Translations under genes and position numbers: made by a program
The notes under the pieces: model-generated
What the model saw: only the letters and a program-made list of their open reading frames with translations
Told to the model about the DNA's origin: nothing
The model's database searches: none
In this document: piece by piece, positions 47,689-58,333 of the stretch
Numbering within the stretch: position 1 is the stretch's first letter
Layout of the letters: the number at the start of each line of letters is the position of its first letter
NCBI RefSeq assembly: GCF_001423085.1
Contig: NZ_LMNU01000012.1
Span: 618,285-682,284, forward strand
Source of the DNA: Methylobacterium sp. Leaf125
GTDB lineage: Bacteria; Pseudomonadota; Alphaproteobacteria; Rhizobiales; Beijerinckiaceae
Reading direction: 5' to 3'
DNA length: 64,000 nt

Positions 47689-48053
47689 TGACCTGAACGG
47701 AACCGGCATGCGGCGGCGGAAACGCCGGCGCGCCCCCACGCTGCCATCCGACCGATCCGCCGGCACCGCCGACGCGGATCGGCGCGTCCTGCCGATGCCG
47801 CATTCGATCCCCGCCTGCACTGTGGCATTTATGATGAGAGCGCAGAAGATCAGTCCAATAGCCTGGACTCTCCCTAGTATAGACTTATAAAAATTGTATT
47901 TATCCGGAAACCGACAATGCAGTTCGGATAAAGCGCCGGATCCTGACTTGATCAAACAATCAAACCGCTCGTCCGTGCCGAGCCTCGGCTCAGCACGCAA
48001 CGCGGGCGCATGCCGAAACGGCATCTCGAGTCTTTTGGGGGGGGGGTGACACC
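47689..48053 (+). promoter_or_regulatory. porin upstream region
   Basis: 365 bases without a gene. The segment 47820-47910 is unusually AT-rich for this genome and contains TATAGACTTATAAAAATTG, a plausible sigma70 -10 region, and a GCCGGATCC-rich segment follows. It probably holds the porin promoter and a leader of about 150 nt ending in the G10 tract. No exact operator recognised. Confidence 0.4.
48037..48046 (+). repeat. G10 homopolymer overlapping the porin ribosome-binding site
   Basis: Ten consecutive G residues end seven bases before the porin ATG, exactly where the Shine-Dalgarno sequence should be. Such tracts change length by slippage in many bacteria. Confidence 0.85.
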
Positions 48054-49673
48054 ATGAAAGATCTCAATCGAACACTGATGGCGTCTGCGGCAGGTCTTGT
48101 CGCCTGCTCGTCAGCCGGGGCGGCCGATCTTCCGGCCAAGGCGTCCGCGCCGATCGAATTCGTCCGCGTCTGCAACGCCTACGGCAGCGGCTTCTTCTAC
48201 ATCCCCGGCACGGACACCTGCATCCGCCTCTCCGGGCGGGCCCGCTTCGAGACCGGTTACCAGACCAGCTACAGCCGGTCGTCGAGCGGCAGCTCGACCC
48301 CCGGCGACCTGGTGGGCTATCGCGGTCTCGCCCGCATCAACGTCGATGCGCGCACCCAGACCAGCTACGGCACCCTGCGGGCCTTCCTGCGCCTCGAGGC
48401 CGCGAGCCGCACCGGCATCCCGACGATGCGGTCGGGGACCACGGAGCGCATCGGCAACGCCATCCCGGCCACCGGGCAGGACCAGGCCGGACGCGCGCAG
48501 CAGTTCTTCAACACCGACAAGGCCTTCATCCAGTTCGCCGGCTTCACGGCCGGCCGGGCCTCGTCCTTCTACGATTTCTACGCCCACGACTTCGAGATCA
48601 TCGCCTCCTCGATGAGTTCCGACGTGAACGCGACCAATCTCGCGGCCTACACCACCAAGCTCGGCGGCACCGGCTTCTCCGCGACCCTGTCGATGGAAGA
48701 CCCGACCTTCCGGCGCACCCCGCTCTTCACGGCGGCGAACGCGCCCGGCACGAGCCTGGCCGCGAGCCCGCTCGTCATCGGCTTCGCCGCCAACGGGACG
48801 CCCACGGGGGTCGGTTTCATCGACGTCGTCCAGCGCAACCGCATGCCCGACTTCGTCGGCGTCCTGCGCTACGATTCGAGCTGGGGCTCGGCCCAGCTCT
48901 CGTCCGCCGTCCACGAGCTGAACTACGGCAACCCGATCGCCGGGGCCTTCGCCGGCTCCAACCTCGGCACCGCCGTGACGGCCGCCAACAGCGTCGCCGG
49001 CCCCGGCCTCGCCACCGCCTATGGCTGGGCCGTCCAGGGCGGCGTGAAGGTCAACGCGCCGTTCATCGCGCCGGGCGACGCTCTCTACCTCCAGGCCGCC
49101 TACGGCAACGGTGCGGGGATGTATACCGGGTTCTCGTCGTATACCGGCTCCTACATCGGCAACACGTCGTCGATCCAAGGCTCGGGCTTCAACCAGTCCT
49201 TCAACGATGCCGTCCTGAACCCGTTCTCGAACCGTCTCGAACTCTCGACGACGTTCACGGCCGTCGCCTCGTTCCTCCATTACTGGACGCCCGAACTCCG
49301 CTCCGCCCTCTTCACCTCCTACGGCGAAATCAACTTCGCCGACGGCGCCCGCGCGCGGCAGGGCGCCGCGTACGGCATCACCGCGGCCGGACCCGGCGTC
49401 CCGGGCACGCGGTTCTTCGAGGTCAGCCAGGTCCTGCGGGACACCTACCGCTTCGTGGTCGGCGGAAGCCTGATCTGGTCGCCGGTCCGCAACCTCGATA
49501 TCGGCGTCGAGACGATCTACACCCAGTACGGCGTCACCGCCGGGCGCGTGCTCGACCTGAGCCGGTTCCCCGCGCAGAACGCAGCCTTCGTCAACAATCC
49601 GGTCAACGCGATCCGGACGAAGACCAGCGAGGACACCGTCCAGGTCCGGGCCCGGGTCCAGCGCGACTTCTGA
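48054..49673 (+). CDS. alphaproteobacterial porin
   Basis: A 539-residue outer-membrane protein. After a signal peptide (1-23) it has the porin_2 opening CNAYGSGFFYIPGTDTCIRLSG, with two conserved Cys, then the beta-strand pattern of alternating residues to a C-terminal Phe (QVRARVQRDF), the outer-membrane sorting signal. It resembles Omp2b/RopA-type trimeric porins. Its ribosome-binding site is a G10 tract, which may make its level changeable. Confidence 0.93.
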   Translation: MKDLNRTLMASAAGLVACSSAGAADLPAKASAPIEFVRVCNAYGSGFFYIPGTDTCIRLSGRARFETGYQTSYSRSSSGSSTPGDLVGYRGLARINVDARTQTSYGTLRAFLRLEAASRTGIPTMRSGTTERIGNAIPATGQDQAGRAQQFFNTDKAFIQFAGFTAGRASSFYDFYAHDFEIIASSMSSDVNATNLAAYTTKLGGTGFSATLSMEDPTFRRTPLFTAANAPGTSLAASPLVIGFAANGTPTGVGFIDVVQRNRMPDFVGVLRYDSSWGSAQLSSAVHELNYGNPIAGAFAGSNLGTAVTAANSVAGPGLATAYGWAVQGGVKVNAPFIAPGDALYLQAAYGNGAGMYTGFSSYTGSYIGNTSSIQGSGFNQSFNDAVLNPFSNRLELSTTFTAVASFLHYWTPELRSALFTSYGEINFADGARARQGAAYGITAAGPGVPGTRFFEVSQVLRDTYRFVVGGSLIWSPVRNLDIGVETIYTQYGVTAGRVLDLSRFPAQNAAFVNNPVNAIRTKTSEDTVQVRARVQRDF

Positions 49674-49861
49674 CGCCGTCCCCGGGGCCTCCGGGCCCCG
49701 CCGCGCTCGAAGCCGCCGCGCCTGCGCCCGGTCCCCCTGCCTCGGCGCAAAGGGCATGACGCGACGCCGCTTGGGACGATCACGAACACGTGGCGTGCCT
49801 GCGACCCTCGCGTGTGCCACTCCCGGCCTGCAAGGTAGGCGCGGAGCGCCCGGAGTGGGCG

Positions 49862-50977
49862 ATGCGGGCAGGATCATCGGAGCGCCTGCCGCCTCCCCCG
49901 GAGCACCGGAGGGCCCCGGTCGATGCTTCGAACGCGGAGCGGACTGCCGTCGGCGAGGCCGTCTTCCTCCAAGAGGCGCTACCCCAAGAGGCGCTGGCCC
50001 AGAATGCGCCGAACCGCTTCGCGGCCTACCACGACCTCTACGCGATCGGCTCGACGGTCTCGCGGATCGGCGACCACTTCCAGGCCGCCGTCAGGGTCCG
50101 TCGCGCCGCCGGGTTGCTCCTGTTCGACCGCCAGGTCGCCGGTGCCATCCACCAGCGCGAAGCGCCGCGCGTCCGGCGCGACGCGCTCGAGCACGTCAAC
50201 CTGCAGGTGCTGCGCTCGGGCCGCATGCTGGCGGGCGCTCCCGGTGCCGAGCGCCTCCTGGCCGCGGGCGACGCCGTCCTGTTCGACACGACGCGTCCAC
50301 AGCGCACGGTCCTGTACGATGCGGATTACGTCACGGTCTCGCTGCCGCGCGACGTGGTGGAAGCGGCGATGCCGAACCTGCGCGACCTGCACGGGCGGGT
50401 GCTCCCGCGGGATGCCTTCCCGGCCCTCGCCGAGGCGGTGCTGTCGCTGGCCCGGGGGGCATCCGGCACCCCGGAGGCCCTTCGGGGCGGAAGCCGTCTG
50501 ATCGCCGGCCTGCTGCGCCCGGCCAGCGACCTGCCGGCCTGGCTGGCTGGCGACGACGACGCGGGAGACGCGGCCCGGCGCCTGCGTGCCCTGCTCTTCA
50601 TCGACGCGCATCTCGGGCGGCGCGACCTCGACGTGCACGCGGTCGCCTCCGGCTCCGGCATGTCCCGCAGCTCCCTCTACCGGGCCTTCGCCCCGGTCGG
50701 CGGGGTCGGGCGCGAGATCGTACGCCGCCGGGTGGCCCGCCTGCGCTCGGCCATCCTGCGGAGCCGCGGGGACGTGCGGATCTCGACCCTGGTCTGGACC
50801 CTCGGGTTCGCCACGCCGAGCCACGGCTCACGGGCCTTCAAGGACGCTTACGGCCTCGCGCCGGGCCAGCTTCGCGCCGAGATCCGGGCCCCGGAGGGTC
50901 GTCCCCCGGCGGATCTCGAGGCCGAACGCCTGCGGGGCTGGATCCGGGGCCTGAACGAATCGTCCCGGCTCTCCTGA
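49862..50977 (+). CDS. AraC family transcriptional regulator
   Basis: A 371-residue protein. An N-terminal cupin-like sensing domain (about 60-250) precedes a C-terminal AraC double HTH (about 265-355): [20 protein letters not shown] then [33 protein letters not shown] (in part). The ATG at 49862 has a GGAG site; an earlier ATG at 49790 is less likely. It resembles the AraC-binding-like domain group (AraC_binding_2). The target is unknown; the porin gene just upstream is on the same strand and might be one. Confidence 0.85.
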   Translation: MRAGSSERLPPPPEHRRAPVDASNAERTAVGEAVFLQEALPQEALAQNAPNRFAAYHDLYAIGSTVSRIGDHFQAAVRVRRAAGLLLFDRQVAGAIHQREAPRVRRDALEHVNLQVLRSGRMLAGAPGAERLLAAGDAVLFDTTRPQRTVLYDADYVTVSLPRDVVEAAMPNLRDLHGRVLPRDAFPALAEAVLSLARGASGTPEALRGGSRLIAGLLRPASDLPAWLAGDDDAGDAARRLRALLFIDAHLGRRDLDVHAVASGSGMSRSSLYRAFAPVGGVGREIVRRRVARLRSAILRSRGDVRISTLVWTLGFATPSHGSRAFKDAYGLAPGQLRAEIRAPEGRPPADLEAERLRGWIRGLNESSRLS

Positions 50978-51140
50978 GCGGCCCGGGACCGGTCCGCCCT
51001 TCGGCGGGGTCGGCCCACCGGGGAGCGGAGCGCCCGCGCTCCGAGCCCGCGCCCGTCGCCTTCCGGACGTCCCCAGTTTGAACTGGCATCCCGGCACGGC
51101 CCCGCCTAACAACGCGGCCGCACGAGGGAGAGCCAGACCG

Positions 51141-51563
51141 ATGCAGAGTTTCGTCCGCGCCAAATTGCACGGCCTCAGGGTGACGGGTGCCGACCTGAAC
51201 TATCACGGCTCGATCACCCTCGACGCGGAGTTCTGCCGGGAGGTCGGACTCGATCCCCTCGAATTCGTCGAGATCTGGAACAAGATGTCGGGCGCCCGGA
51301 TCAGCACCTACGTGCTCTACGGCGCGGCGGGATCGCGCTGCTGCATCCTGAACGGAGCCGCCGCCCGCACCTGCCAGGTGGGCGACGAGGTCATCATCGC
51401 CTCCGCGACCTACGGCGCGATCGACGACGTGATCGCGCGCAAGCCGAAGGTGCTGATCTTCGGCGCCGACAACACGATCAGCGATCGCGTGACCTACGAC
51501 GTCTTCCGCGACGCCGAGGGACGCCTCGACATGCGGATCCTCGGGCCCGGACTCGCGGGCTGA
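51141..51563 (+). CDS. panD: aspartate 1-decarboxylase
   Basis: A 140-residue pro-enzyme. It self-cleaves at Gly23-Ser24 in NYHGSITLD to form the pyruvoyl cofactor, and converts aspartate to beta-alanine for pantothenate and CoA synthesis. [16 protein letters not shown] and [17 protein letters not shown] match the substrate-binding parts. It has a small C-terminal extension relative to E. coli PanD (126). No other pan gene is adjacent. Confidence 0.93.
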   Translation: MQSFVRAKLHGLRVTGADLNYHGSITLDAEFCREVGLDPLEFVEIWNKMSGARISTYVLYGAAGSRCCILNGAAARTCQVGDEVIIASATYGAIDDVIARKPKVLIFGADNTISDRVTYDVFRDAEGRLDMRILGPGLAG

Positions 51564-51813
51564 CCGGACGCCCGCTTCGCCCGTCGGGCGGGGAGGCGAG
51601 GCGGGGCAGGACGGATGGGGCAGGGAGGGCGGCGCTGAACGGGTTTGCCGGCCCCGGACCGTCATGATTTCGAAAGGCTCATTCGTGAGCAGGCTTTAAC
51701 CTGAACATTGATTCAGATTTGCCCGTTAACCGCTTGAACGATGCCGTCCTGCATAGTCGAACCATCGACAGAGACACAGACCGGCCAAGACAAAGCCGGG
51801 GAGGCATCAAGAG

Positions 51814-52248
51814 ATGATCAACCTTTCGCTTCAGGTTTTCTGTAACCGTATCGTGGCCGCCGATTGCATCACCGCCGAGGATGTCCGGATCCTGGCGCGC
51901 GATGTCCTCCCCGACGGCTTCGTTTGCCGCGACGAGGCCGACATGCTGATCGCCCTCGACCGCATCGTCACCTTCGCGGATACGAGCTTCGGCGACTACC
52001 TCGTCGCGGCGGTGGTGGATTTCGCCGTCTGGGGCGAGCGCCCCACCGGCTACATCGATGCGGGCGTGGCCTCCTGGCTGGTCAGCACCCTGCGCGCCGG
52101 CAGCGGCCCGACCCGTCTCGCCGCCCGCCTCGCCCGCGAGGTCGTGCGCGAGGCCCAGGCCAGCGACGAAGCCCTCATCGCCTTCGCGCTGGCGGCCAAC
52201 CGCGCCACCGCCGAGACCGACCGGATCCGCGAGTTGCTGGCGGCCTAA
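51814..52248 (+). CDS. conserved hypothetical protein
   Basis: A 144-residue helical protein (MINLSLQVFCNRIVAADCIT, then EDVRILARDVLPDGFVCRDE). A GGGGAGG site precedes the ATG. No motif recognised. The AT-rich stretch before it (51660-51790) could hold its promoter. Confidence 0.65.
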   Translation: MINLSLQVFCNRIVAADCITAEDVRILARDVLPDGFVCRDEADMLIALDRIVTFADTSFGDYLVAAVVDFAVWGERPTGYIDAGVASWLVSTLRAGSGPTRLAARLAREVVREAQASDEALIAFALAANRATAETDRIRELLAA

Positions 52249-52447
52249 GAGCCGCCGGTCCCTGATATTTCGCATTCAAAATCATATGGTGCATCGCACC
52301 GTAAGATTGTGCCCCGCGCCCGTGCATAAACAGGCCTCTGGCCTGGATCCATCAGCTTCCCGAAGCCGCATAACTGCTTTAACGGGAACGAGCTTGGGCG
52401 TTTGTAAGACGCCGCATGTTCCCTGACGGACCAGAGTGCGCGGAAAG

Positions 52448-54451
<2,004 letters not shown>

Positions 54452-54463
54452 CGCGCCGCCGGC

Positions 54464-54508
54464 CCCGGAGCGCTCCGCGTCCTGTCCCGGGACGCGGAGC
54501 GCTCCGGG
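54464..54508 (+). terminator. very strong hairpin after pccA
   Basis: A perfect 19-bp stem (54464-54482 with 54490-54508) and 7-nt loop, starting 13 bases after the pccA stop. No T run follows, so it may stabilise the pccA mRNA or act as a Rho-assisted stop before the downstream gene. Confidence 0.65.
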
Positions 54509-54530
54509 TCGGCCTCCCGGGACCCGGCCG

Positions 54531-54962
54531 ATGCCCCTGTACTTCGCCTACGGCGCGAACATGGATGCCGTCGCCATGGCCGCGCGCTGCCCGCGCTCGA
54601 CCCTGATCGGGCAGGGCCGCCTCAACCTGCACCGTTTCATCATCATGCGCGAGGGCTACGCCTCGGTGGTGCGCGACCCACGCGCGACCGTGCATGGTAT
54701 ACTGTGGGATTTGGCCCTCGGGGACGTCCCGGCCCTCGACCGCTACGAGGGCGTCGCCTCCGGCCTCTACGTCAAGGCGATGCAGCCGGTCTCGGTGCCG
54801 GGCGGGTCGAAGCGGGCGCTGATCTATCTCGGCGGCACCAGCACCACGGGGGCGCCGCGTCCGGGCTACCTCGAAGCCGTCCTGGCCGCCGCCTCCGCCG
54901 CACAGTTGCCGGCCGCCTATCGTGCGGAGTTGCAGACCTGGCGGCGCGGGCGCGCCGGTTGA
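54531..54962 (+). CDS. gamma-glutamylcyclotransferase-like protein
   Basis: A 143-residue protein with the family opening YFAYGANM and the catalytic Glu73 in LDRYEGV. GGCT-like proteins release 5-oxoproline from gamma-glutamyl compounds; in bacteria the substrate is usually unknown. It follows the pccA hairpin and is probably in the same operon as the acylphosphatase. Confidence 0.85.
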   Translation: MPLYFAYGANMDAVAMAARCPRSTLIGQGRLNLHRFIIMREGYASVVRDPRATVHGILWDLALGDVPALDRYEGVASGLYVKAMQPVSVPGGSKRALIYLGGTSTTGAPRPGYLEAVLAAASAAQLPAAYRAELQTWRRGRAG

Positions 54963-55128
54963 GGTCCGGTCCCGGGATGGTCTTCGATCGCCCGGGCTCG
55001 GCTTTGCGCTCCGAACACCGGCCGGATCCGCACGGGATGCTGCGCGCGAAGGTCCCTCTTCATCGGCGGGTGCGATGTCGTCTTTCGCACCCCCCGCCAT
55101 CACTGATGCCACCGAGGACAAGACTGCG

Positions 55129-55407
55129 ATGCCCGAGATCCGAACCGTCGCGGTGATCATCCAGGGCCGGGTCCAGGGCGTCGGCTACCGGTTCTGGACA
55201 CGCGGCGAGGCGGATCGCCTGGGCCTCGCCGGGCATGTCCGCAACCGGCCGGACGGGTCCGTGGAGGCCCTGTTCTCCGGAGCCCCCGACGCCGTGGCGC
55301 GCATGCTCGAAGCCTGCCGGCAGGGCCCGCCCGGCGCCCGCGTCACGGATATCGCCGTGACGGAGGATGCGGGTCTACCGCAGGAGGCCGGTTTCGCGAT
55401 CCGCTGA
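55129..55407 (+). CDS. acyP: acylphosphatase
   Basis: A 92-residue enzyme hydrolysing acyl phosphates. It has GRVQGVGYRFWTR with the catalytic Arg21, and GHVRNRPDGSVEALF with Asn39. GAGGA precedes the ATG. The length is standard. The frame is open further upstream, but the family begins at MPEIRTVAV. Confidence 0.92.
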   Translation: MPEIRTVAVIIQGRVQGVGYRFWTRGEADRLGLAGHVRNRPDGSVEALFSGAPDAVARMLEACRQGPPGARVTDIAVTEDAGLPQEAGFAIR

Positions 55408-55521
55408 CGCTTCGTCCCGGGTGAGACACATCCGATGCCTCGTCGTCTGGACAGCGCGTCGGCATCCGCGCTAGCGCCCGGGCGGGACGCCCGGCGATCG
55501 GTCGTCGAGAGACCGGACGCG

Positions 55522-56244
55522 ATGCTGACCGCCGACTTCTCCTACCTCGATCTCGCGGCCCTCAGCTACTTCGTAGCGGCCTGGGCCGGCTACGGGATCG
55601 CAGTGGCGCGCATGCGCGGGCGCCGTACCAGCCTCAGCCAGATCATGAACGCGCAGCGGGCGGAGTGGACGCGCCAGCTCATCGGGCGCGACAACCGCGT
55701 CGTCGACACCACGATCAACGCCTCGCTCCAGAACGGCACCGCCTTCTTCGCCTCGACTTCGCTCATCGCCCTCGGCGGCGTGCTGACCCTGTCGCGCTCG
55801 GGCGACGACGTCCTCACCTTGTTCGGCACGCTTCCCTTCGGCGCCATCGCCACGCGCCTGACCTGGGAGATCAAGGTGGCGGGCCTCGCCGTCGTCTTCG
55901 TCTACGCCTTCTTCAAGTTCTCCTGGGCTTACCGGCTGTTCAATTACGGTGCGATCCTCCTCGGCGCAGTGCCGCCGAAAGGTTCGGATGCGACGCCGGA
56001 GCAGATGCTGCGCGCGGCGCGCAAGGCGGCTGCGATGAACATCGCCGCCGGGAGCCACTTCGCACGCGGCCAGCGCGCCTTCTTCTTCGCGCTGGCCTAT
56101 CTCGGCTGGTTCGTCAGCCCCTGGCTCCTCATGCTGACGACCACGGCGGTGGTGCTGGTCATGTGGCGACGGCAATTCGCCTCGCGAATTCGCGCCGCCC
56201 TGCTGGCGGAAGACGACGGGACAGGGCAGGGATGGCAGCCATGA
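55522..56244 (+). CDS. DUF599 membrane protein
   Basis: A 240-residue protein with about four membrane helices. The family features NAQRAEWTRQLIGRDNRVVDT (in part) and FKFSWAYRLFNYGAILLGAVP, followed by NIAAGSHFARGQRAFFFALAYLGWF (in part), fit DUF599. Function unknown. The start at 55522 is chosen as the one next to the conserved region; 55435 is an in-frame alternative. It overlaps the next gene by four bases (ATGA). Confidence 0.8.
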   Translation: MLTADFSYLDLAALSYFVAAWAGYGIAVARMRGRRTSLSQIMNAQRAEWTRQLIGRDNRVVDTTINASLQNGTAFFASTSLIALGGVLTLSRSGDDVLTLFGTLPFGAIATRLTWEIKVAGLAVVFVYAFFKFSWAYRLFNYGAILLGAVPPKGSDATPEQMLRAARKAAAMNIAAGSHFARGQRAFFFALAYLGWFVSPWLLMLTTTAVVLVMWRRQFASRIRAALLAEDDGTGQGWQP

Positions 56245-56654
56245 CGATTCCCAAGAAGCCCACGCGCCAGCGCACCTCCTCCCCGAAGATCCCCGCTTCG
56301 AAGGTGCCCCCGGCGCCTCCCCCGAAGGCCGCGGCGAAGCCGGAACCGAAATCCACGGGTCGCCCCGAACGCAAGGGGCCGTCCGAAGCGCTATTCGCGG
56401 AGACGATCCTGCGCCTTCTCGCGGCCCGCGACCCCGGCAAGACCATCTGCCCGTCGGAGGTGGCCCGGGAACTCGGGGGACCGCAGCCGGACGACTGGAG
56501 CCCTCTGATGCAGCCGATCCGTCGGATTGCCGTACGGATGACAAAAGCCGGCGAAGTGGCGATCCTGCGCAAGGGAAAGCCGGTCGAGGACCCCGATGAC
56601 TTCCGCGGTATCTACCGGCTCGGCGCCGCAGCCTCGACGCCGGACGAGGCCTGA
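56241..56654 (+). CDS. DUF3253 domain protein
   Basis: A 137-residue protein. The first 45 residues are Lys/Pro-rich and disordered. The rest (AETILRLLAARDPGKTICPSEVARELGG, in part, then WSPLMQPIRRIAVRMTKAGEVAILRKG) is a winged-helix-like DUF3253 domain. The ATG overlaps the DUF599 stop. The 3' end overlaps the convergent ydcF-like gene by 43 bases. Confidence 0.85.
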   Translation: MTIPKKPTRQRTSSPKIPASKVPPAPPPKAAAKPEPKSTGRPERKGPSEALFAETILRLLAARDPGKTICPSEVARELGGPQPDDWSPLMQPIRRIAVRMTKAGEVAILRKGKPVEDPDDFRGIYRLGAAASTPDEA

Positions 56655-57445
56655 GGCGCCGGCAGCAGGGCATCGGTGTAGCCGCTGAGCCGGTAGGCGA
56701 CGAGGCCGAACCACTCCTTCGTGACGATGTCCAGGAGTGCCAGCCCCTCGGACGCGAAGGCGTTGACGTGCAGGAGGTCGCCCCAACCGCCGGTGCGATA
56801 ATCCACCGGATAGGCGGTGACGCCGAAGCCGGCCTCACGGAAACAGCCGATCGCCCGGGGCATGTGCCAAGCTGACGTGACGAGGAGCCAGCGCTCCCCC
56901 GGCTGCGGCTTGACCATGTCGGCGGTAAAGCGGGCGTTCTCGCGCGTGTTGCGCGAGCGATCCTCGAGGATCAGGCGCGTGCGCGGCAGGCCCATCGTGT
57001 CGGCGTAGCGACCGACAATCTCCGATTCCGAGGCTTTGCTTCCGGCGAGGCTGCCACTGCCGCCGGTGAAGACGAGGCGGCTCTGCGGATAGCGGCGGGC
57101 CAGATCCGCCATCGCGACCTGTCGCTCGGCCGCGTCATTGAGAAGGAGCTGACCGCGATCCGCCGAGAGCCGGGTCTCGATGGCACCGCCGAGAACGATG
57201 ATCCCGGTCACCGGCGCACCATCGTCGACGAAGGCGGGAAATCGCTCCTCGAGGGGAAGGGCGATGAGGACGGGCAAGGGTGACAGACCGGCAATGAGAA
57301 GGAACAGGGCAGCCAGGCCGCCGATCCAGAGGCCGCTCCGAAGCCATCCTCCTGCCGCCAATCCGATCCCGAGAAGCACCAGGAGGGCAAGGGCGTTCGA
57401 AGGCGTCACGAGAAAATAGAGCAGCTTCGACAGGGGGAAGAACAT
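56612..57445 (-). CDS. YdcF/DUF218 family protein
   Basis: A 277-residue protein with two N-terminal membrane helices (about 5-28 and 34-56) and a DUF218 domain: GIIVLGGAIETR, VFTGGSGSLAGSKASESEI, LEDRSRNTRENA, LLVTSAWHMPRA. YdcF-like proteins (including ElyC/SanA relatives) act in envelope biogenesis by an unknown reaction. Its 3' end overlaps the DUF3253 gene on the other strand. Confidence 0.88.
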   Translation of the reverse strand: MFFPLSKLLYFLVTPSNALALLVLLGIGLAAGGWLRSGLWIGGLAALFLLIAGLSPLPVLIALPLEERFPAFVDDGAPVTGIIVLGGAIETRLSADRGQLLLNDAAERQVAMADLARRYPQSRLVFTGGSGSLAGSKASESEIVGRYADTMGLPRTRLILEDRSRNTRENARFTADMVKPQPGERWLLVTSAWHMPRAIGCFREAGFGVTAYPVDYRTGGWGDLLHVNAFASEGLALLDIVTKEWFGLVAYRLSGYTDALLPAPQASSGVEAAAPSR

Positions 57446-57704
57446 GCGCGGGCAACTTGAGCGGGTGGGCAGGTGAGGCGTGATACCGCAACGGTCGCCG
57501 CCTTGTCCCGCGCGTTGCTCAATGACACGAACCTTCGCAGCGGACAGAGGCTGGTCAAGACACTGTCATTCGGTCGCGCAGGCCACGAGGCTGACAAATC
57601 TGTCTCGTAGCAGACCTAAGCAGGGACCACCGATTGCACTCGGCCCGCGAACGGCCTAGTTTAATTCCATGGAGTGGGATAAATTCCCACGGGTAATATT
57701 GTCA

Positions 57705-57971
57705 ATGCCACGCTTTTTCATCGACCTCCACGACGGAGCCAACTTCGTCAAGGACAAGGTCGGATTCGAATTGTCCGACGAAGATGCGGTGCGCACGAAG
57801 CTCGTGCGCATCATGGCCAAGATTGCACAGGAATTCAGCATCGAGACCGAGCGACAGGACTATCTTGCGATCGTGCGTGGCGACGAAGCGCAGGTCCTTT
57901 TCCGGGCGCATCTGTCGCTCGATATCGAGCGGGTCGTGGGTACCGTCGAGGTCATCTCGGACGAGACCTAA
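57705..57971 (+). CDS. DUF6894 family small protein
   Basis: An 88-residue protein opening MPRFFIDLHDG, the pattern of DUF6894, followed by DEDAVRTKLVRIMAKIAQEF. The ATG at 57705 begins the family pattern; a longer frame upstream is unlikely. These small proteins are abundant in Methylobacterium and Bradyrhizobium and have no known function. A relatively AT-rich region precedes it. Confidence 0.8.
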   Translation: MPRFFIDLHDGANFVKDKVGFELSDEDAVRTKLVRIMAKIAQEFSIETERQDYLAIVRGDEAQVLFRAHLSLDIERVVGTVEVISDET

Positions 57972-58333
57972 AGACGTTCGACACGCCGGAAATCGCTCAT
58001 CTCGAGCCGGTGAGGGACGAGTGGCCTTCCTGCTGAGACGGCGGAGCGCCCATCGGAGGTTCGCCGCCTGAAGACATTTTCACGATCATAACGTGTATCA
58101 TCATCCCCTGCAGCGTCCTGCTCGCGCGATCGCGTGTGCGTCAGGCCCTGCAAGATCGACAGGCCCCCGGATAATCGAGCCCTGGCGTCCGTCTCCCCGG
58201 ACCAGTCTTCTCGGCGGCTTTGGCGTTGCAGACGGTCAAGATACGCCGGCGGCGCATCACCGTTGGAGGCGATCACTTGCCTTGTGTGCGTTCCAGAGCC
58301 TCTTCGGGAGCCTTGCAGGGAAACGCCCGTGTC
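57972..58333. other. gene-free interval
   Basis: 362 bases between the DUF6894 gene and the 3' end of manC. Small open frames here have no ribosome-binding site and no recognisable product. No terminator hairpin with a T run is obvious for manC. Confidence 0.4.

Noticed and set aside
52381..52440. GGAAC ... CGTT upstream of pccA as an EcfG promoter
   Set aside because: The elements are only 9 nt apart, far from the required 16-17 nt.
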